Part shown: positions 54,176 through 63,873 of the stretch, piece after piece | How positions within the stretch are numbered: the first letter of the stretch is position 1 | How the letters are laid out: each line of letters starts with the position of its first letter | Source of the DNA: Blattabacterium cuenoti | Lineage (GTDB): Bacteria; Bacteroidota; Bacteroidia; Flavobacteriales; Blattabacteriaceae | NCBI RefSeq assembly: GCF_014252035.1 | Contig: NZ_CP059207.1 | Location: 557,527 to 621,526, forward strand | Length of the DNA: 64,000 bases | Direction: 5' to 3' | Made by a program: the position numbers and the translations under genes | Notes under the pieces: model-generated | Told to the model about the DNA's origin: nothing | Seen by the model: the letters and a program-made list of their open reading frames with translations, nothing else | The model's database searches: none

Positions 54176-55410
54176 AAATTATATTTATTAATAATATTTC
54201 TAGCTTTTATAATAGATTCAAATAAGTAATCTATTTCTTCAAAAGTATTATAAATAGAAAAACTAGCACGAATCATTCCTGTTACTCTAAAAAAATCCAT
54301 TAATGGTTGAGCACATAAATGACCAGTACGAACTGCAATCCCTAAACGATCTAAAATACTTCCTATATCAAATGGATGAAAATCTTTTAAATTAAACGAA
54401 ATAATACTAGATTTTTTATTATCATTTCCATATAATTTTATTCCATCTATAGATTCCAAACGTTTTGTAGCATATTTTACTAATTTATCTTTATAACACT
54501 GAATATTTGATACTCCTATTTCTGTTACAAAATCTATAGCAGCATCCCAAACAATAACACCTTCTATATTTGGAGTACCTGCTTCAAATTTAAATGGTAA
54601 CTTTGAATAAGTTGTATTTTTTTTAAAACTCACATTTTCAATCATTTCTCCACCAGATTGGTAAGGATCAAAATTTTCTAATATTTCTTTTTTTCCATAT
54701 AAAACTCCAATTCCAGTTGGACCATACATTTTATGAGCAGAAAAAACGTAAAAATCAACATTTAAATCCTGCATATCTATATTAAAATTAGAAATTGCTT
54801 GTGCACCATCTATTAAAACTAATGCTCCATATTTATGAGATAAATCAATAATCTGTTTAATGGGATTAATGATACCTAAAACATTGGATATATGACTAAT
54901 AGAAACTAATTTTGTTTTTTCTGAAATTATTGATTTAAAATTTTTTAAATCTAATAATCCATTTTCATTTATTTGTACTACTTTTAAAATAATTCCTATT
55001 TTATTAGATAATATTTGCCATGGAACAATATTAGAATGATGCTCTATGCAGGAAAGAATAATTTCATCTTTTTTATTCAGTAATGGGCCAATACATGATG
55101 CTACTAAGTTAATAGATTCTGTAGTACCTTTTGTAAAAATAATTTCTGAATAATGTTTTGCATGAATAAATTTTTGTATTTTTTCCCTTACATTTTCAAA
55201 TTGATGAGTTGCTCTTTGACTTAAAAAATGAACCCCTCTATGAATATTAGAATTTATTGAAGAATAATATTTTTTAGATGCTTCAATTACTTGCGAAGGT
55301 TTTTGAGTAGTTGCTGCATTATCTATATAAACTAAAGGATTAGAATATACTTTTTTATTTAATATTGGAAATTTTTTTCTTATTTCTAAAATATCTTCTT
55401 CTAACAACAT
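54172..55410 (-). CDS. sufS: Cysteine desulfurase SufS
   Basis: PLP enzyme providing sulfur for Fe-S clusters. The protein is 412 aa with YIDNAATTQKPSQV near residue 27, the catalytic Lys in FSAHKMYGPTGIGVL near 226, and the active-site Cys in RTGHLCAQPLMDF near 368. It is class II (SufS type). The partner SufE/SufU is not in the window. It follows sufD by 3 bases and overlaps rplU. Confidence 0.96.
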   Translation of the reverse strand: MLLEEDILEIRKKFPILNKKVYSNPLVYIDNAATTQKPSQVIEASKKYYSSINSNIHRGVHFLSQRATHQFENVREKIQKFIHAKHYSEIIFTKGTTESINLVASCIGPLLNKKDEIILSCIEHHSNIVPWQILSNKIGIILKVVQINENGLLDLKNFKSIISEKTKLVSISHISNVLGIINPIKQIIDLSHKYGALVLIDGAQAISNFNIDMQDLNVDFYVFSAHKMYGPTGIGVLYGKKEILENFDPYQSGGEMIENVSFKKNTTYSKLPFKFEAGTPNIEGVIVWDAAIDFVTEIGVSNIQCYKDKLVKYATKRLESIDGIKLYGNDNKKSSIISFNLKDFHPFDIGSILDRLGIAVRTGHLCAQPLMDFFRVTGMIRASFSIYNTFEEIDYLFESIIKARNIINKYNL

Positions 55411-55413
55411 ATA

Positions 55414-56739
55414 TTATAATACATTTAATTTATTCAGTTTTTTTTCTATACTATCATTAATTATCCTTTTTAAAGGAAGAATATGAATATATTTTAATAT
55501 TTCTTCTAAAAAAGATAGTAATAATAAAATTTTTGCTTCTTTTTCAGGAATACCTCTAGATTGAAGATAAAATAATTCAGATTCTTGAATATTTCCAACT
55601 GTACATCCATGTGAACATTTTACATTTTCAGAATAAATTTCTAGTTGAGGTTTTGTATAAATATCTGATTCATCAGAAAGTAATATATTATTATTTTTTT
55701 GAAATGCATTTATTCCTTTTAAAAATTTATTTATGAATATTTTTCCATTAAATCTACCCTTAGATTTTTCCCATAAAATACTCTTATAAAGTTGATAACT
55801 ATAAGTATTTGAAAACAAATGTTTTACACATACATTTTGATCAATTATTTGATTCTTTGATAAAAGAGATATTCCATATAAATAAGAATATGCATTCTCT
55901 CCATAAGAATTTAACTTTAAATTATTCAAAATCGTTTCTCCTTGAAAAGAAAAAGTATATATAGAAAATACACTATTATTTTTTTGTTCAATAAAAGTAT
56001 TATCTATAACAAATGAATCTTTTAATCTATCTTGTATCTTATAAAAAGAGACTTTACTATTATCTAATGCATAAATTTCATTTACAATATTTATCAATGA
56101 TGATGAATTATTTTTTAAACATTTATGATGTTCTATAATTTTAACATTAGCCCCTTTTCCCACTATGATTAAATTTCTTATATTTATCATTAACTTTCGT
56201 TTCATACCTGTGGTAATGTATAATATTTCTATAGGTTTTTTTAAATAAACATCATTTTGAATATGAATAAATGCTCCATCTTTTGAAAAGATAGTATTAA
56301 TCGCATTAAAAGGTTCATATTTATATGATAATTTCCCGTAGAAATCCTTAATCATATTTGTTTCTTGTAAAAAAACATTTGATAATGTAACATCATCAAT
56401 ATCATTATAATATTTTCGTATTGGATAATAAACTCCATCTATAAAAACAAATAAAAAATAATTATCATCTTTTAATAATATTTCTTCTTTTATTATATTT
56501 TTCTTATATTTTTTTCTATTTTTTATTTCTATATCTTCCAATAAAATATCATAATCTTTATTAATAACTTTATTAATAGAAGAATATATAGATTTTTTAT
56601 TGAACAAGTTATCATCATAAATAAGAAATCCTTCTTTTTTGAAAGAATTAATATTCCGTTCTTGTAAAGAACGGATATGCGAATTTTTTTGGTAGGAAAA
56701 ATTTTTTAATAAAAAAATTATTTTTTCTTTTAATTGCAT
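55414..56739 (-). CDS. sufD: Fe-S assembly protein SufD
   Basis: Scaffold component of SufBC2D. The 441-aa protein ends with the recognisable C-terminal region: SHGCTVGNIQESELFYLQSRG then EKEAKILLLLSFLEEIL. The N-terminal half is diverged and rich in Asn, Lys and Tyr. It lies between sufC (29 bases) and sufS (3 bases). Confidence 0.93.
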   Translation of the reverse strand: MQLKEKIIFLLKNFSYQKNSHIRSLQERNINSFKKEGFLIYDDNLFNKKSIYSSINKVINKDYDILLEDIEIKNRKKYKKNIIKEEILLKDDNYFLFVFIDGVYYPIRKYYNDIDDVTLSNVFLQETNMIKDFYGKLSYKYEPFNAINTIFSKDGAFIHIQNDVYLKKPIEILYITTGMKRKLMINIRNLIIVGKGANVKIIEHHKCLKNNSSSLINIVNEIYALDNSKVSFYKIQDRLKDSFVIDNTFIEQKNNSVFSIYTFSFQGETILNNLKLNSYGENAYSYLYGISLLSKNQIIDQNVCVKHLFSNTYSYQLYKSILWEKSKGRFNGKIFINKFLKGINAFQKNNNILLSDESDIYTKPQLEIYSENVKCSHGCTVGNIQESELFYLQSRGIPEKEAKILLLLSFLEEILKYIHILPLKRIINDSIEKKLNKLNVL

Positions 56740-56768
56740 TAATTTTCGAATTACAAATCAGTTTTCCT

Positions 56769-57518
56769 TTAGTTGATTTTTTTTATCCAATCATATCCTT
56801 CTTTTTCCAGTTTTTTGGCCAATTTTTTATTTCCGGACTTAACAATTTTACCATTATATAAAATATGCATTATATAGTCTGAATCTATGCTATCTAATAA
56901 TCTATTGTAATGAGTTATAATTAAAGTAGAATTCATGTTTTTTTTTAAATGATCAATTACTTTTGCTACTATACGAATAGCATCTATATCTAAACCAGAA
57001 TCTACTTCATCTAAAATAGAAAATAATGGATTTAACATCATCATTTGAAATATTTCAATACGTTTTTTTTCTCCACCTGAAAATCCATCATTTAAAGAAC
57101 GATAAATAAAATCCTTTTCTAAATTTAGAAAAGAAGATTTATTTTTTGCCTTTGTAAGAATATCTTTAGCTAACATATGATCCATTCCTTTAGCTTTTCG
57201 AATAGCATTAATAGATGTTTTGATAAAATTGATAATAGGCATTCCTCGTATTTCTATAGGATTTTGAAAAGAAAGAAAAATACCTAGATGAGAACGTTCT
57301 TCCGGAGAAAGATTCATTAAGTTCTTATTTAAGAAATAAATACTTCCTCCAGTAACTTTACATTCTTTTTTTCCTGCAATAACAGAAGCAAGAGTACTTT
57401 TACCAGAACCATTAGGACCCATAATTACATGAATTTCTCCAGGAGATATTTTTAAATTAATTCCATTAATAACTTTTTTTTCTCCTATAGAAACGTATAA
57501 TTCTTTTATGATTAGCAT
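56769..57518 (-). CDS. sufC: Fe-S assembly ATPase SufC
   Basis: ABC-type ATPase of the SufBCD complex. The protein is 249 aa with Walker A GPNGSGKSTLASVI at residues about 34-47, the Q-loop region FLSFQNPIEIRGMP, signature GFSGGEKKRIEI, and Walker B LFSILDEVDSGLDIDA. These are standard SufC features. It follows sufB by 11 bases. Confidence 0.97.
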   Translation of the reverse strand: MLIIKELYVSIGEKKVINGINLKISPGEIHVIMGPNGSGKSTLASVIAGKKECKVTGGSIYFLNKNLMNLSPEERSHLGIFLSFQNPIEIRGMPIINFIKTSINAIRKAKGMDHMLAKDILTKAKNKSSFLNLEKDFIYRSLNDGFSGGEKKRIEIFQMMMLNPLFSILDEVDSGLDIDAIRIVAKVIDHLKKNMNSTLIITHYNRLLDSIDSDYIMHILYNGKIVKSGNKKLAKKLEKEGYDWIKKIN

Positions 57519-57529
57519 ATTAATTTTTA

Positions 57530-58981
57530 TTAACCAACAGATCCTTCTAAAGAAATTTCTAATAATTTTTGTGCTTCTACAGCAAATTCCATAGGAAGTT
57601 TTTTTATAATTTCATTGCTAAATCCATGAACGATCAAAGAAATAGCTTTATCTGTATCAATACCTCTTTGATTACAATAAAAAATTTGGTCTTCCCCTAT
57701 TTTTGATGTAGTTGCTTCATGTTCTACTTGAGAGTTTTTATTATATACATGAATATATGGAAAAGTATGAGCTCCACAATAATCACCTATTAATAAAGAA
57801 TCACATTGTGAAAAATTTCTTGAATTAATTGCTTTTTTTGTTATTTTTACTAATCCCCTATAATTGTTTTGCGCATGCCCAGAAGATATTCCTTTTGAAA
57901 TAATAACACTTTTACTATTTTTTCCTATATGTATCATTTTTGTTCCAGTATCTGCCTGTTGAAAATCTTTAGTTAAAGCTAAAGAATAAAATTCACCTAT
58001 AGAAAAATCTCCTTTCAAAATACAAGAAGGATATTTCCAAGTAATTGAAGACCCTGTTTCTACTTGTATCCAAGATATTTTAGCGTTTTCTTCACACAAA
58101 CCACGTTTTGTGACAAAGTTAAATATACCTCCTTCTCCATTTTTGTTTCCAGGATACCAATTTTGTACAGTAGAATATTTTATTTTAGAATTTTTTAATG
58201 CTATAATTTCCACTACTGCTGCATGTAATTGATTTTCTTTTCTTTCAGGAGCTGTACATCCTTCTAGATAACTCATTTGAGAATCTTCATCCGCAATAAT
58301 TAAAGTTCTCTCAAATTGACCAGTTTTATCTTCATTAATACGAAAATATGTCGATAATTCCATAGGACACTGAACTCCTTTTGGAATATAACAAAAAGAA
58401 CCATCAGAAAATACAGCAGAATTAAGAGCGGCATAAAAATTATCTTTTTTCGAAACGACAGATCCTAAATATTTTTTTATCATATCTGGACATTTTCTTA
58501 ATGCATCATTAATAGAGCAAAATATAATACCTTTTTCTTCTAATTTTTTTTGAAATGTAGTAGTTAAAGAAACGGAATCTAGTACAATATCTGTTGCTAT
58601 ATTTGAAATAGCATTTTTTTCTTCTCTATTTTCTATATTTACTCCTAGTTTTTTAAATGTATCTATTAATTCTGGATCAATATTATATGATTTGTTAAAA
58701 TCTATTTTTTTTTTAGGAGATGAATAATAACTAATATTTTGAAAATTAGGAACTGTATATTTTATATTTGCCCATCTTGGTGGTTTCATTTTTTTCCATA
58801 TCTTGAATGATTCAAGCCTCCAATCTAACATCCATTTAGGTTCATTTTTTTTCTCCGTTATTTTATGAATAATTGTTTCATTTAATCCTACTGGAATTTT
58901 ATCCGATTTTATAGGAGTATAGAATCCATATTTATATTCAGAATTTTTAACTATATCTAGTATATTATTATTTTTTTTCAT
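57530..58981 (-). CDS. sufB: Fe-S assembly protein SufB
   Basis: Scaffold subunit where clusters are built. The protein is 483 aa from the ATG at 58981, 23 bases after sufA; the open frame further upstream overlaps sufA and is rejected. It carries [60 protein letters not shown] and [13 protein letters not shown] with [13 protein letters not shown], all familiar SufB blocks, and ends in [11 protein letters not shown]. Confidence 0.97.
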   Translation of the reverse strand: MKKNNNILDIVKNSEYKYGFYTPIKSDKIPVGLNETIIHKITEKKNEPKWMLDWRLESFKIWKKMKPPRWANIKYTVPNFQNISYYSSPKKKIDFNKSYNIDPELIDTFKKLGVNIENREEKNAISNIATDIVLDSVSLTTTFQKKLEEKGIIFCSINDALRKCPDMIKKYLGSVVSKKDNFYAALNSAVFSDGSFCYIPKGVQCPMELSTYFRINEDKTGQFERTLIIADEDSQMSYLEGCTAPERKENQLHAAVVEIIALKNSKIKYSTVQNWYPGNKNGEGGIFNFVTKRGLCEENAKISWIQVETGSSITWKYPSCILKGDFSIGEFYSLALTKDFQQADTGTKMIHIGKNSKSVIISKGISSGHAQNNYRGLVKITKKAINSRNFSQCDSLLIGDYCGAHTFPYIHVYNKNSQVEHEATTSKIGEDQIFYCNQRGIDTDKAISLIVHGFSNEIIKKLPMEFAVEAQKLLEISLEGSVG

Positions 58982-59004
58982 GTTTCTAAGAACAAGAATA
59001 TTTT

Positions 59005-59334
59005 TTATAAAGAAAAACTTTTTCCACAACCACAAGTATGTTTAGCGTTAGGATTTTTAAAATAAAAACCTTTTCCATTGAGTCCATCTGAATATTCTAA
59101 TGTTATTCCTTCCAAATACATAAAACTATTTTCATCTATTAATATTTTTATTTTTTCTTTTTGAAAAAATTTATCTTCTTTTCTTTTTTGTTTGTCAAAA
59201 GTAATTTCGTAAGATAATCCAGAACATCCTTCATTTTTAACTCCAAGTCTAACAAAAGAAACATCCTTTGATAAACCTTCTTTTTTCATAAGAGAAAGAA
59301 GTTTATTTTCAGCTTTTTCAGATATAAAAATCAT
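59005..59334 (-). CDS. sufA: A-type Fe-S carrier protein
   Basis: A 109-aa HesB/IscA-type protein that carries Fe-S clusters to targets. The three Cys are in [11 protein letters not shown] and HTCGCGKSF. It starts the sufA-B-C-D-S block. Naming as SufA follows its place in the operon; by sequence alone it could equally be ErpA or IscA. Targets here include LeuC. Confidence 0.93.
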   Translation of the reverse strand: MIFISEKAENKLLSLMKKEGLSKDVSFVRLGVKNEGCSGLSYEITFDKQKRKEDKFFQKEKIKILIDENSFMYLEGITLEYSDGLNGKGFYFKNPNAKHTCGCGKSFSL

Positions 59335-59361
59335 AATAATTATAATTAATTTATTTTAATA

Positions 59362-59886
59362 TTATTTTTTGTTTGTCAAAACTAAATTTATTTTAAATCC
59401 TTCTTTTATTTTCCATTTTTCTACCATTCCAGCATTAATTTCTAAAATATATTTTATTGTTGAAGGAAGCAAATTTATATCTATTTCATTTATTGGATTA
59501 ACATTTTTATTTATATAAATAATAGTATTATATTCATCAATATAAATAATATCTAAAAACTTTCTAATACCTTGAGTATTTATTTTTTTATATTCTTCTT
59601 GATTTTTTAATAAAAAAATTATTCCTCTATCTTCTTCCATAGAAGATCTAAATTTTAATCCATTTATTTTATCAGTATACTCTTTAGCTATTTCTATTTC
59701 AATTTTTTTTACAATAACAGAATTATTATTTATTAAATATAAATCTCCATGTTTAATAAATTCAATATTTAATGAATTACATATATCCGAAAAAAAATTG
59801 TTATTTGATATATTATTTACCCTTTCAGAAGAAAATATTAGAAGAAATAAAATTATTACAGATAATAAAATATATAATTTACTCAT
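59362..59886 (-). CDS. DUF192 family protein with N-terminal anchor
   Basis: A 174-aa protein: hydrophobic start (about residues 4-19) acting as signal or anchor, then a DUF192 domain recognised by IEIAKEYTDKINGLKFRSSM and MEEDRGIIFLL, IRKFLDIIYID and YILEINAGMVEKWKIKEG. Extracytoplasmic; function unknown. It overlaps the end of lgt by 8 bases and precedes sufA by 27. Confidence 0.88.
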   Translation of the reverse strand: MSKLYILLSVIILFLLIFSSERVNNISNNNFFSDICNSLNIEFIKHGDLYLINNNSVIVKKIEIEIAKEYTDKINGLKFRSSMEEDRGIIFLLKNQEEYKKINTQGIRKFLDIIYIDEYNTIIYINKNVNPINEIDINLLPSTIKYILEINAGMVEKWKIKEGFKINLVLTNKK

Positions 59887-60766
59887 GATAAAAAAATAAT
59901 TTTTTTATCCTTGATAACCTTGATAAAATAATAAGAATTATTCCAAAAATAATGAAAGGAATACTAAGAATCTGTCCAGTATTCAAGAATAATAAACTAA
60001 AAAATTCATTATTATTTTGTGGTTCTTTCATAAATTCTAATAAAAAACGTACAGACCATAAAGAAATAAAGAAAATTCCAGATAAAAATCCATCATTAAT
60101 ATTATTTTTTTTATGATATAATAACCAAAGTAATATAAAAATTAATAAATAACTAATAGATTCGTATATTTGCGTAGGATGTCTTGGAATTATTTCTCCA
60201 TAATTTGGGTCCATTTGAATAAATTTAACGGCCCAAGGTAATTGATCATTGCATGGTTTTCCCACTATTTCAGAATTAAAAAAATTCCCTATTCGTATAA
60301 AAACAGCAGATAATGTTGCTATTATACAAAGTCTATCACATAACCAAATAAATGATTTTTTATTATTAAGTATATTTTTGATATAAAAAAGGTTAGAAAT
60401 AATAATTCCTATAGTAGCTCCATGGCTAGATAATCCTCTGTATCCTACAAATTCATATCCTTTTATAAAACCTAATAACAAACTTTCGTTATTTTCTTTA
60501 ATCGGCAAAAAAGCCTCTATTAAGTGATCTGCAAAATATGAAAAATCATAAAATATAATCTGCCCTAATCTAGCACCTATAATAGTTCCTAAAAAAGTAT
60601 AAGTAAATAAAGGATCTAAATATTTTTTATCTACATGATCTTTTTGATAGAAATACTTCATAATATACCAACCTAATATAAAAGAAATGATAAACATTAG
60701 ACTATAAACATGAATAGAAAAATTCCATAAAGTAAACTTATGGATAGGATTCCAGTTAATATACAT
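59879..60766 (-). CDS. lgt: Prolipoprotein diacylglyceryl transferase
   Basis: Inner-membrane enzyme adding diacylglyceryl to prolipoprotein Cys. The protein is 295 aa from the ATG at 60766 (an in-frame TTG lies two codons upstream). About seven membrane helices. Motifs include YRGLSSHGATIGI, RIGNFFNSEIVGKPC and PRHPTQIYESISYL, the last two with the conserved Arg, Asn and His of the family. Fits with the LolC/E-like permease: the lipoprotein pathway is retained. Confidence 0.95.
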   Translation of the reverse strand: MYINWNPIHKFTLWNFSIHVYSLMFIISFILGWYIMKYFYQKDHVDKKYLDPLFTYTFLGTIIGARLGQIIFYDFSYFADHLIEAFLPIKENNESLLLGFIKGYEFVGYRGLSSHGATIGIIISNLFYIKNILNNKKSFIWLCDRLCIIATLSAVFIRIGNFFNSEIVGKPCNDQLPWAVKFIQMDPNYGEIIPRHPTQIYESISYLLIFILLWLLYHKKNNINDGFLSGIFFISLWSVRFLLEFMKEPQNNNEFFSLLFLNTGQILSIPFIIFGIILIILSRLSRIKKLFFYHE

Positions 60767-60781
60767 TTTCAATATCTTTTT

Positions 60782-60997
60782 TCAAATAGAGTTATAATCT
60801 GATTTTCCCCAAGGATTACATTGAATAATTCTTTTCAAACTAAAAAAAATAGCTTTAAAAAAATGGAATTTTTTGAGAGAAATAATCATATATTCTGAAC
60901 AAGTAGTAATATATCTACAATTTTTACCTATTGAAGGAGATATTCCTAATTGGTAGAACTTAATAAGTTCTATAAAAAGTTTATTGATAATTTTCAT
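60782..60997 (-). CDS. yidD: Membrane protein insertion efficiency factor YidD
   Basis: A 71-aa protein from the ATG at 60997, giving MKIINKLFIELIKFYQLGIS. The family motifs SIGKNCRYITTCSEYMI (normally CRFxPTCSxY) and RIIQCNPWGKSDYNSI are present. Helps YidC-dependent insertion. An in-frame ATG at 61018 is less likely. It lies 15 bases upstream of lgt. rpmH, its usual neighbour, is 12 kb away. Confidence 0.9.
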   Translation of the reverse strand: MKIINKLFIELIKFYQLGISPSIGKNCRYITTCSEYMIISLKKFHFFKAIFFSLKRIIQCNPWGKSDYNSI

Positions 60998-61035
60998 ATG
61001 ATCAAAAATTGTTATCAAAATTTAATAAATAAATC

Positions 61036-61054
61036 ATCAACTAACTTAGTTGAT
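61036..61054. repeat. Perfect palindrome upstream of yidD
   Basis: ATCAACTAA-C-TTAGTTGAT: nine pairs around one base. On the plus strand a T-run follows after a few bases; on the minus strand, where the hydrolase gene ends at 61134 and yidD starts at 60997, it may end the upstream unit or regulate yidD-lgt. Confidence 0.4.
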
Positions 61055-61133
61055 TACTAATTTTTTTTATACAAAAAAATGAATAAATTTCAATTATTGA
61101 TTAATTATATTGTTATGAATAATTTTGGTTAAC

Positions 61134-61901
61134 CTATTTTTTTAAAAAAAAGTCAACTTCTTCATAAAAAGACAATGGATTATCTATATGAATCCAATGA
61201 TTTGATTTTTTTATTGTTACAAATATTGATTTAGGAAATAATTTTATAATGGAATCATATTCTTTAGGAAGAAGATAATTTGAATATTCTCCTCGTAAAA
61301 ACAAAGTTGGACCATTGTATACTCCTCCTTTTATATCCTCTTGTATTAAAGATTTATAATTTTTTTCTATTCCAGTTAAAAAAAAACGAAAAGACAATTT
61401 TCCATTTTTATTTCTATAAGTACATTTAGAGAAAAATGATCTTATTTTCTTGTCTAGAATCCATTTTTTTAAAAATAAAACAAGATCATTTCTTGTTTTG
61501 ATGCAATGAAAATCAACATTTTTTAATGCACAAATTATATTTTCATTTTCTGTATTCTTGTATGCATTAGGACTTATATCCACAATGATAATTTTTTTGG
61601 GTATTAGAGGGTATTTCATAGAAAACTTCATAACAGCTCTACCACCCATAGAATGACCTAGTAATATTGGATGATCCAATTTATAATAACAAATATATTC
61701 AAGTATATCTTCTGATATAATATCATAATTCATTTTTTCTGAATGAAAACTGTTTCCATGATTTCTAATATCTAATAAATGAATTTCATAATATTTTGAA
61801 AATTTTTCAGCAAAAGAAGTCCAATTATCACCATTTCCAAATAAACCATGAAGTACTAAAATAGTAATTCCTTTTCCAAAAATTTTAGAATGTAATATCA
61901 T
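61134..61901 (-). CDS. Alpha/beta hydrolase (YbfF-like esterase)
   Basis: A 255-aa protein with LVLHGLFGNGDNWTSFAEKF (oxyanion hole) at residues about 15-34, the nucleophile GHSMGGRAVMKF near 82, IVDISPNAYK, and a catalytic His in KKSNHWIHIDNP near the C-terminus. It matches the YbfF-type acyl-esterase group. Substrate unknown. The start overlaps the pdxJ stop by 4 bases, so it is coupled to pdxJ. Confidence 0.9.
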   Translation of the reverse strand: MILHSKIFGKGITILVLHGLFGNGDNWTSFAEKFSKYYEIHLLDIRNHGNSFHSEKMNYDIISEDILEYICYYKLDHPILLGHSMGGRAVMKFSMKYPLIPKKIIIVDISPNAYKNTENENIICALKNVDFHCIKTRNDLVLFLKKWILDKKIRSFFSKCTYRNKNGKLSFRFFLTGIEKNYKSLIQEDIKGGVYNGPTLFLRGEYSNYLLPKEYDSIIKLFPKSIFVTIKKSNHWIHIDNPLSFYEEVDFFLKK

Positions 61902-62623
61902 TTATATATTTTTTTTATCCTTTTTAGATAACTCTGTATTGTGTTTTCTAATCCTAAATACAAGGATTCACTAATCAAAGCATGTCCTATAGAAATTTCC
62001 ATAAGAAATGGAATATTTTCAATTAAAAAAGATAAATTTTCTAAATTTAAATCATGACCAGCATTAACAAATAGTTTGTTAGAATTAGCTATTTTTGCCG
62101 TGTTAATATAAGAATGAATACAATCGAATTTTTTTTTCATAAATCCAAAAGAATAATATCCTGTATATAATTCAATTCCATCTGCACCTATCTTTTTTAC
62201 ATATGGTACCATTTCTGGAATAGGATCTAAAAATATAGAACTTCGTATTCCTTTTCTTTTTAATTGATTAACCTTATCAGTTAATAAATTTTGATGAAGA
62301 ATAGTATCCCAACCACGATTAGATGTTATCGCATGATCTGAATCTGGAACTAAAGTAACTTGATCCGGTTTTATATCCAAAACTAATTTCATAAATCTTT
62401 CATTGGGATATCCTTCTATATTAAATTCTTTTTTCACTACTTTACTAAGATCGTATACATCTTTGTAAGTAATATGTCTTTCATCAGGCCTAGGATGCAC
62501 AGTTATACCTTGACCTCCAAATATTTGGATGTCTTTTGCTACTTGTAAAAGATTAGGAATATTTCCTCCTCTTGCATTCCTCAATGTTGCAATTTTATTA
62601 ATATTTACACTTAATTTTACCAT
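61898..62623 (-). CDS. pdxJ: Pyridoxine 5'-phosphate synthase
   Basis: Condenses DXP with the PdxA product to pyridoxine 5'-phosphate. The protein is 241 aa, a TIM barrel: KLSVNINKIATLRNARGG, GQGITVHPRPDERHI with the active-site His/Arg, NLEGYPNERF in the form NIEGYPNERFMKLV, and VNAGHDLNLENL with the catalytic His. Length is normal. It lies 2 bases after mscS and overlaps the hydrolase. Confidence 0.97.
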   Translation of the reverse strand: MVKLSVNINKIATLRNARGGNIPNLLQVAKDIQIFGGQGITVHPRPDERHITYKDVYDLSKVVKKEFNIEGYPNERFMKLVLDIKPDQVTLVPDSDHAITSNRGWDTILHQNLLTDKVNQLKRKGIRSSIFLDPIPEMVPYVKKIGADGIELYTGYYSFGFMKKKFDCIHSYINTAKIANSNKLFVNAGHDLNLENLSFLIENIPFLMEISIGHALISESLYLGLENTIQSYLKRIKKIYK

Positions 62624-62625
62624 TT

Positions 62626-63873
62626 TTAATGAAATTCTTTTTTAGTAACTTGTGTAATTTCCAAATTAAATTCCTTAGCAATAGTTAACAAATGATCAAA
62701 AAGATTTGCTTGTATTTTTTCATATTTAATAGATTCTGATGTTTTTGTAAAACAATATAATTCAATAGGTAATCCGTAATGATTAGGAGCTAAATGCCTC
62801 ACCATTATAGTTTCCGATTGAGATATTTTTGAATGTTGATGTAAATATTCTAATGCATATTGTTGAAACAAACCAATATTAGTTAATCTTTTATCATTTA
62901 AATCTACACTTATATTTTTTACTTTTTTTTCTTTATCTATTTCTTTTTGTACTCTATTAATGTAATTTTTTATTAAATCAACGTTTTTAAATTTTTTTAA
63001 TTTTTCTGAGTTACAAAAATGAAAGGATTGTATATTGAATAGTATAGATCTTTTAATTCTACGTATATTTCTTTGTCGCATAATTTCAAAATTAGTAACA
63101 GCAGTAGAAATTAAATCATAAGTAGGGACACTTGTTATCGTTTTATCAAAATTTTCTATTTTTGCAGAAGTTAAATTGATTTCAATAACTGTTCCTTCTA
63201 TATTGTATTTTGGAATTCCAATCCAATCACCTACTTTGATCATTTTCGTGGACGCCATTTGTACTCCTGAAACGAATCCTAATATTGTATCTCGAAAAAC
63301 TAATATTACAATAGCTGTTATGGCACCTAAACTAGTTAAAACAGTTATAATATCATTTTTTGTAAGAATTGCAACAATAACTAAAAAACAAAATATAATA
63401 GATATTATTTTTAATAATTGCGAAAATGATCTAACGGCTATTGTCTGATGATTATTTTCGCTAGTAGCTATTCTCATAATAGAGTTGATAACTCTAATCA
63501 TAAATTGTAATACAATGAGAACAAATAATATATCAAATACTTTTTCTAAATATACTATTATTGTATAATGTTGTTTAAAAATAGGTTCAATTAAAATAAA
63601 ACCAATAGATAATGGGAAAAAATAAGCTAAACTATCAAATACTCTGTTTTCATATAATATGTTATCCCAAACAAAATGAGTAGAATTTACTATTCTCCTT
63701 ACTACAAAACGAACACTTTTATTAAAAAGAAACCCTATAACTAATATCAATATTGAAAAAGATAACATTTTACTAATGATAATGAGGGAAATACTACTCC
63801 ATTTTTTTAAATCTAAATTGTGAGTAAATTCATAACATATTTCTTGAATTTGAAAAATTAACAACATTTTCAT
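62626..63873 (-). CDS. MscS-family mechanosensitive channel, YbdG-like
   Basis: A 415-aa inner-membrane protein with about five membrane helices in the first 215 residues. The channel core is VLTSLGAITAIVILVFRDTILGF (broken into the usual pore helix pattern, residues about 180-202), then KVGDWIGIPKYNIEGTV and KTITSVPTYDLIS, which closely match E. coli YbdG rather than MscS proper, also in total length. It protects against osmotic downshock. First gene of mscS-pdxJ-hydrolase. In-frame ATGs lie at 63873 and 63867. Confidence 0.92.
   Translation of the reverse strand: MKMLLIFQIQEICYEFTHNLDLKKWSSISLIIISKMLSFSILILVIGFLFNKSVRFVVRRIVNSTHFVWDNILYENRVFDSLAYFFPLSIGFILIEPIFKQHYTIIVYLEKVFDILFVLIVLQFMIRVINSIMRIATSENNHQTIAVRSFSQLLKIISIIFCFLVIVAILTKNDIITVLTSLGAITAIVILVFRDTILGFVSGVQMASTKMIKVGDWIGIPKYNIEGTVIEINLTSAKIENFDKTITSVPTYDLISTAVTNFEIMRQRNIRRIKRSILFNIQSFHFCNSEKLKKFKNVDLIKNYINRVQKEIDKEKKVKNISVDLNDKRLTNIGLFQQYALEYLHQHSKISQSETIMVRHLAPNHYGLPIELYCFTKTSESIKYEKIQANLFDHLLTIAKEFNLEITQVTKKEFH

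Noticed and set aside
58982..59035. Upstream extension of sufB
   Set aside because: It overlaps the end of sufA; the ATG at 58981 matches the SufB start.
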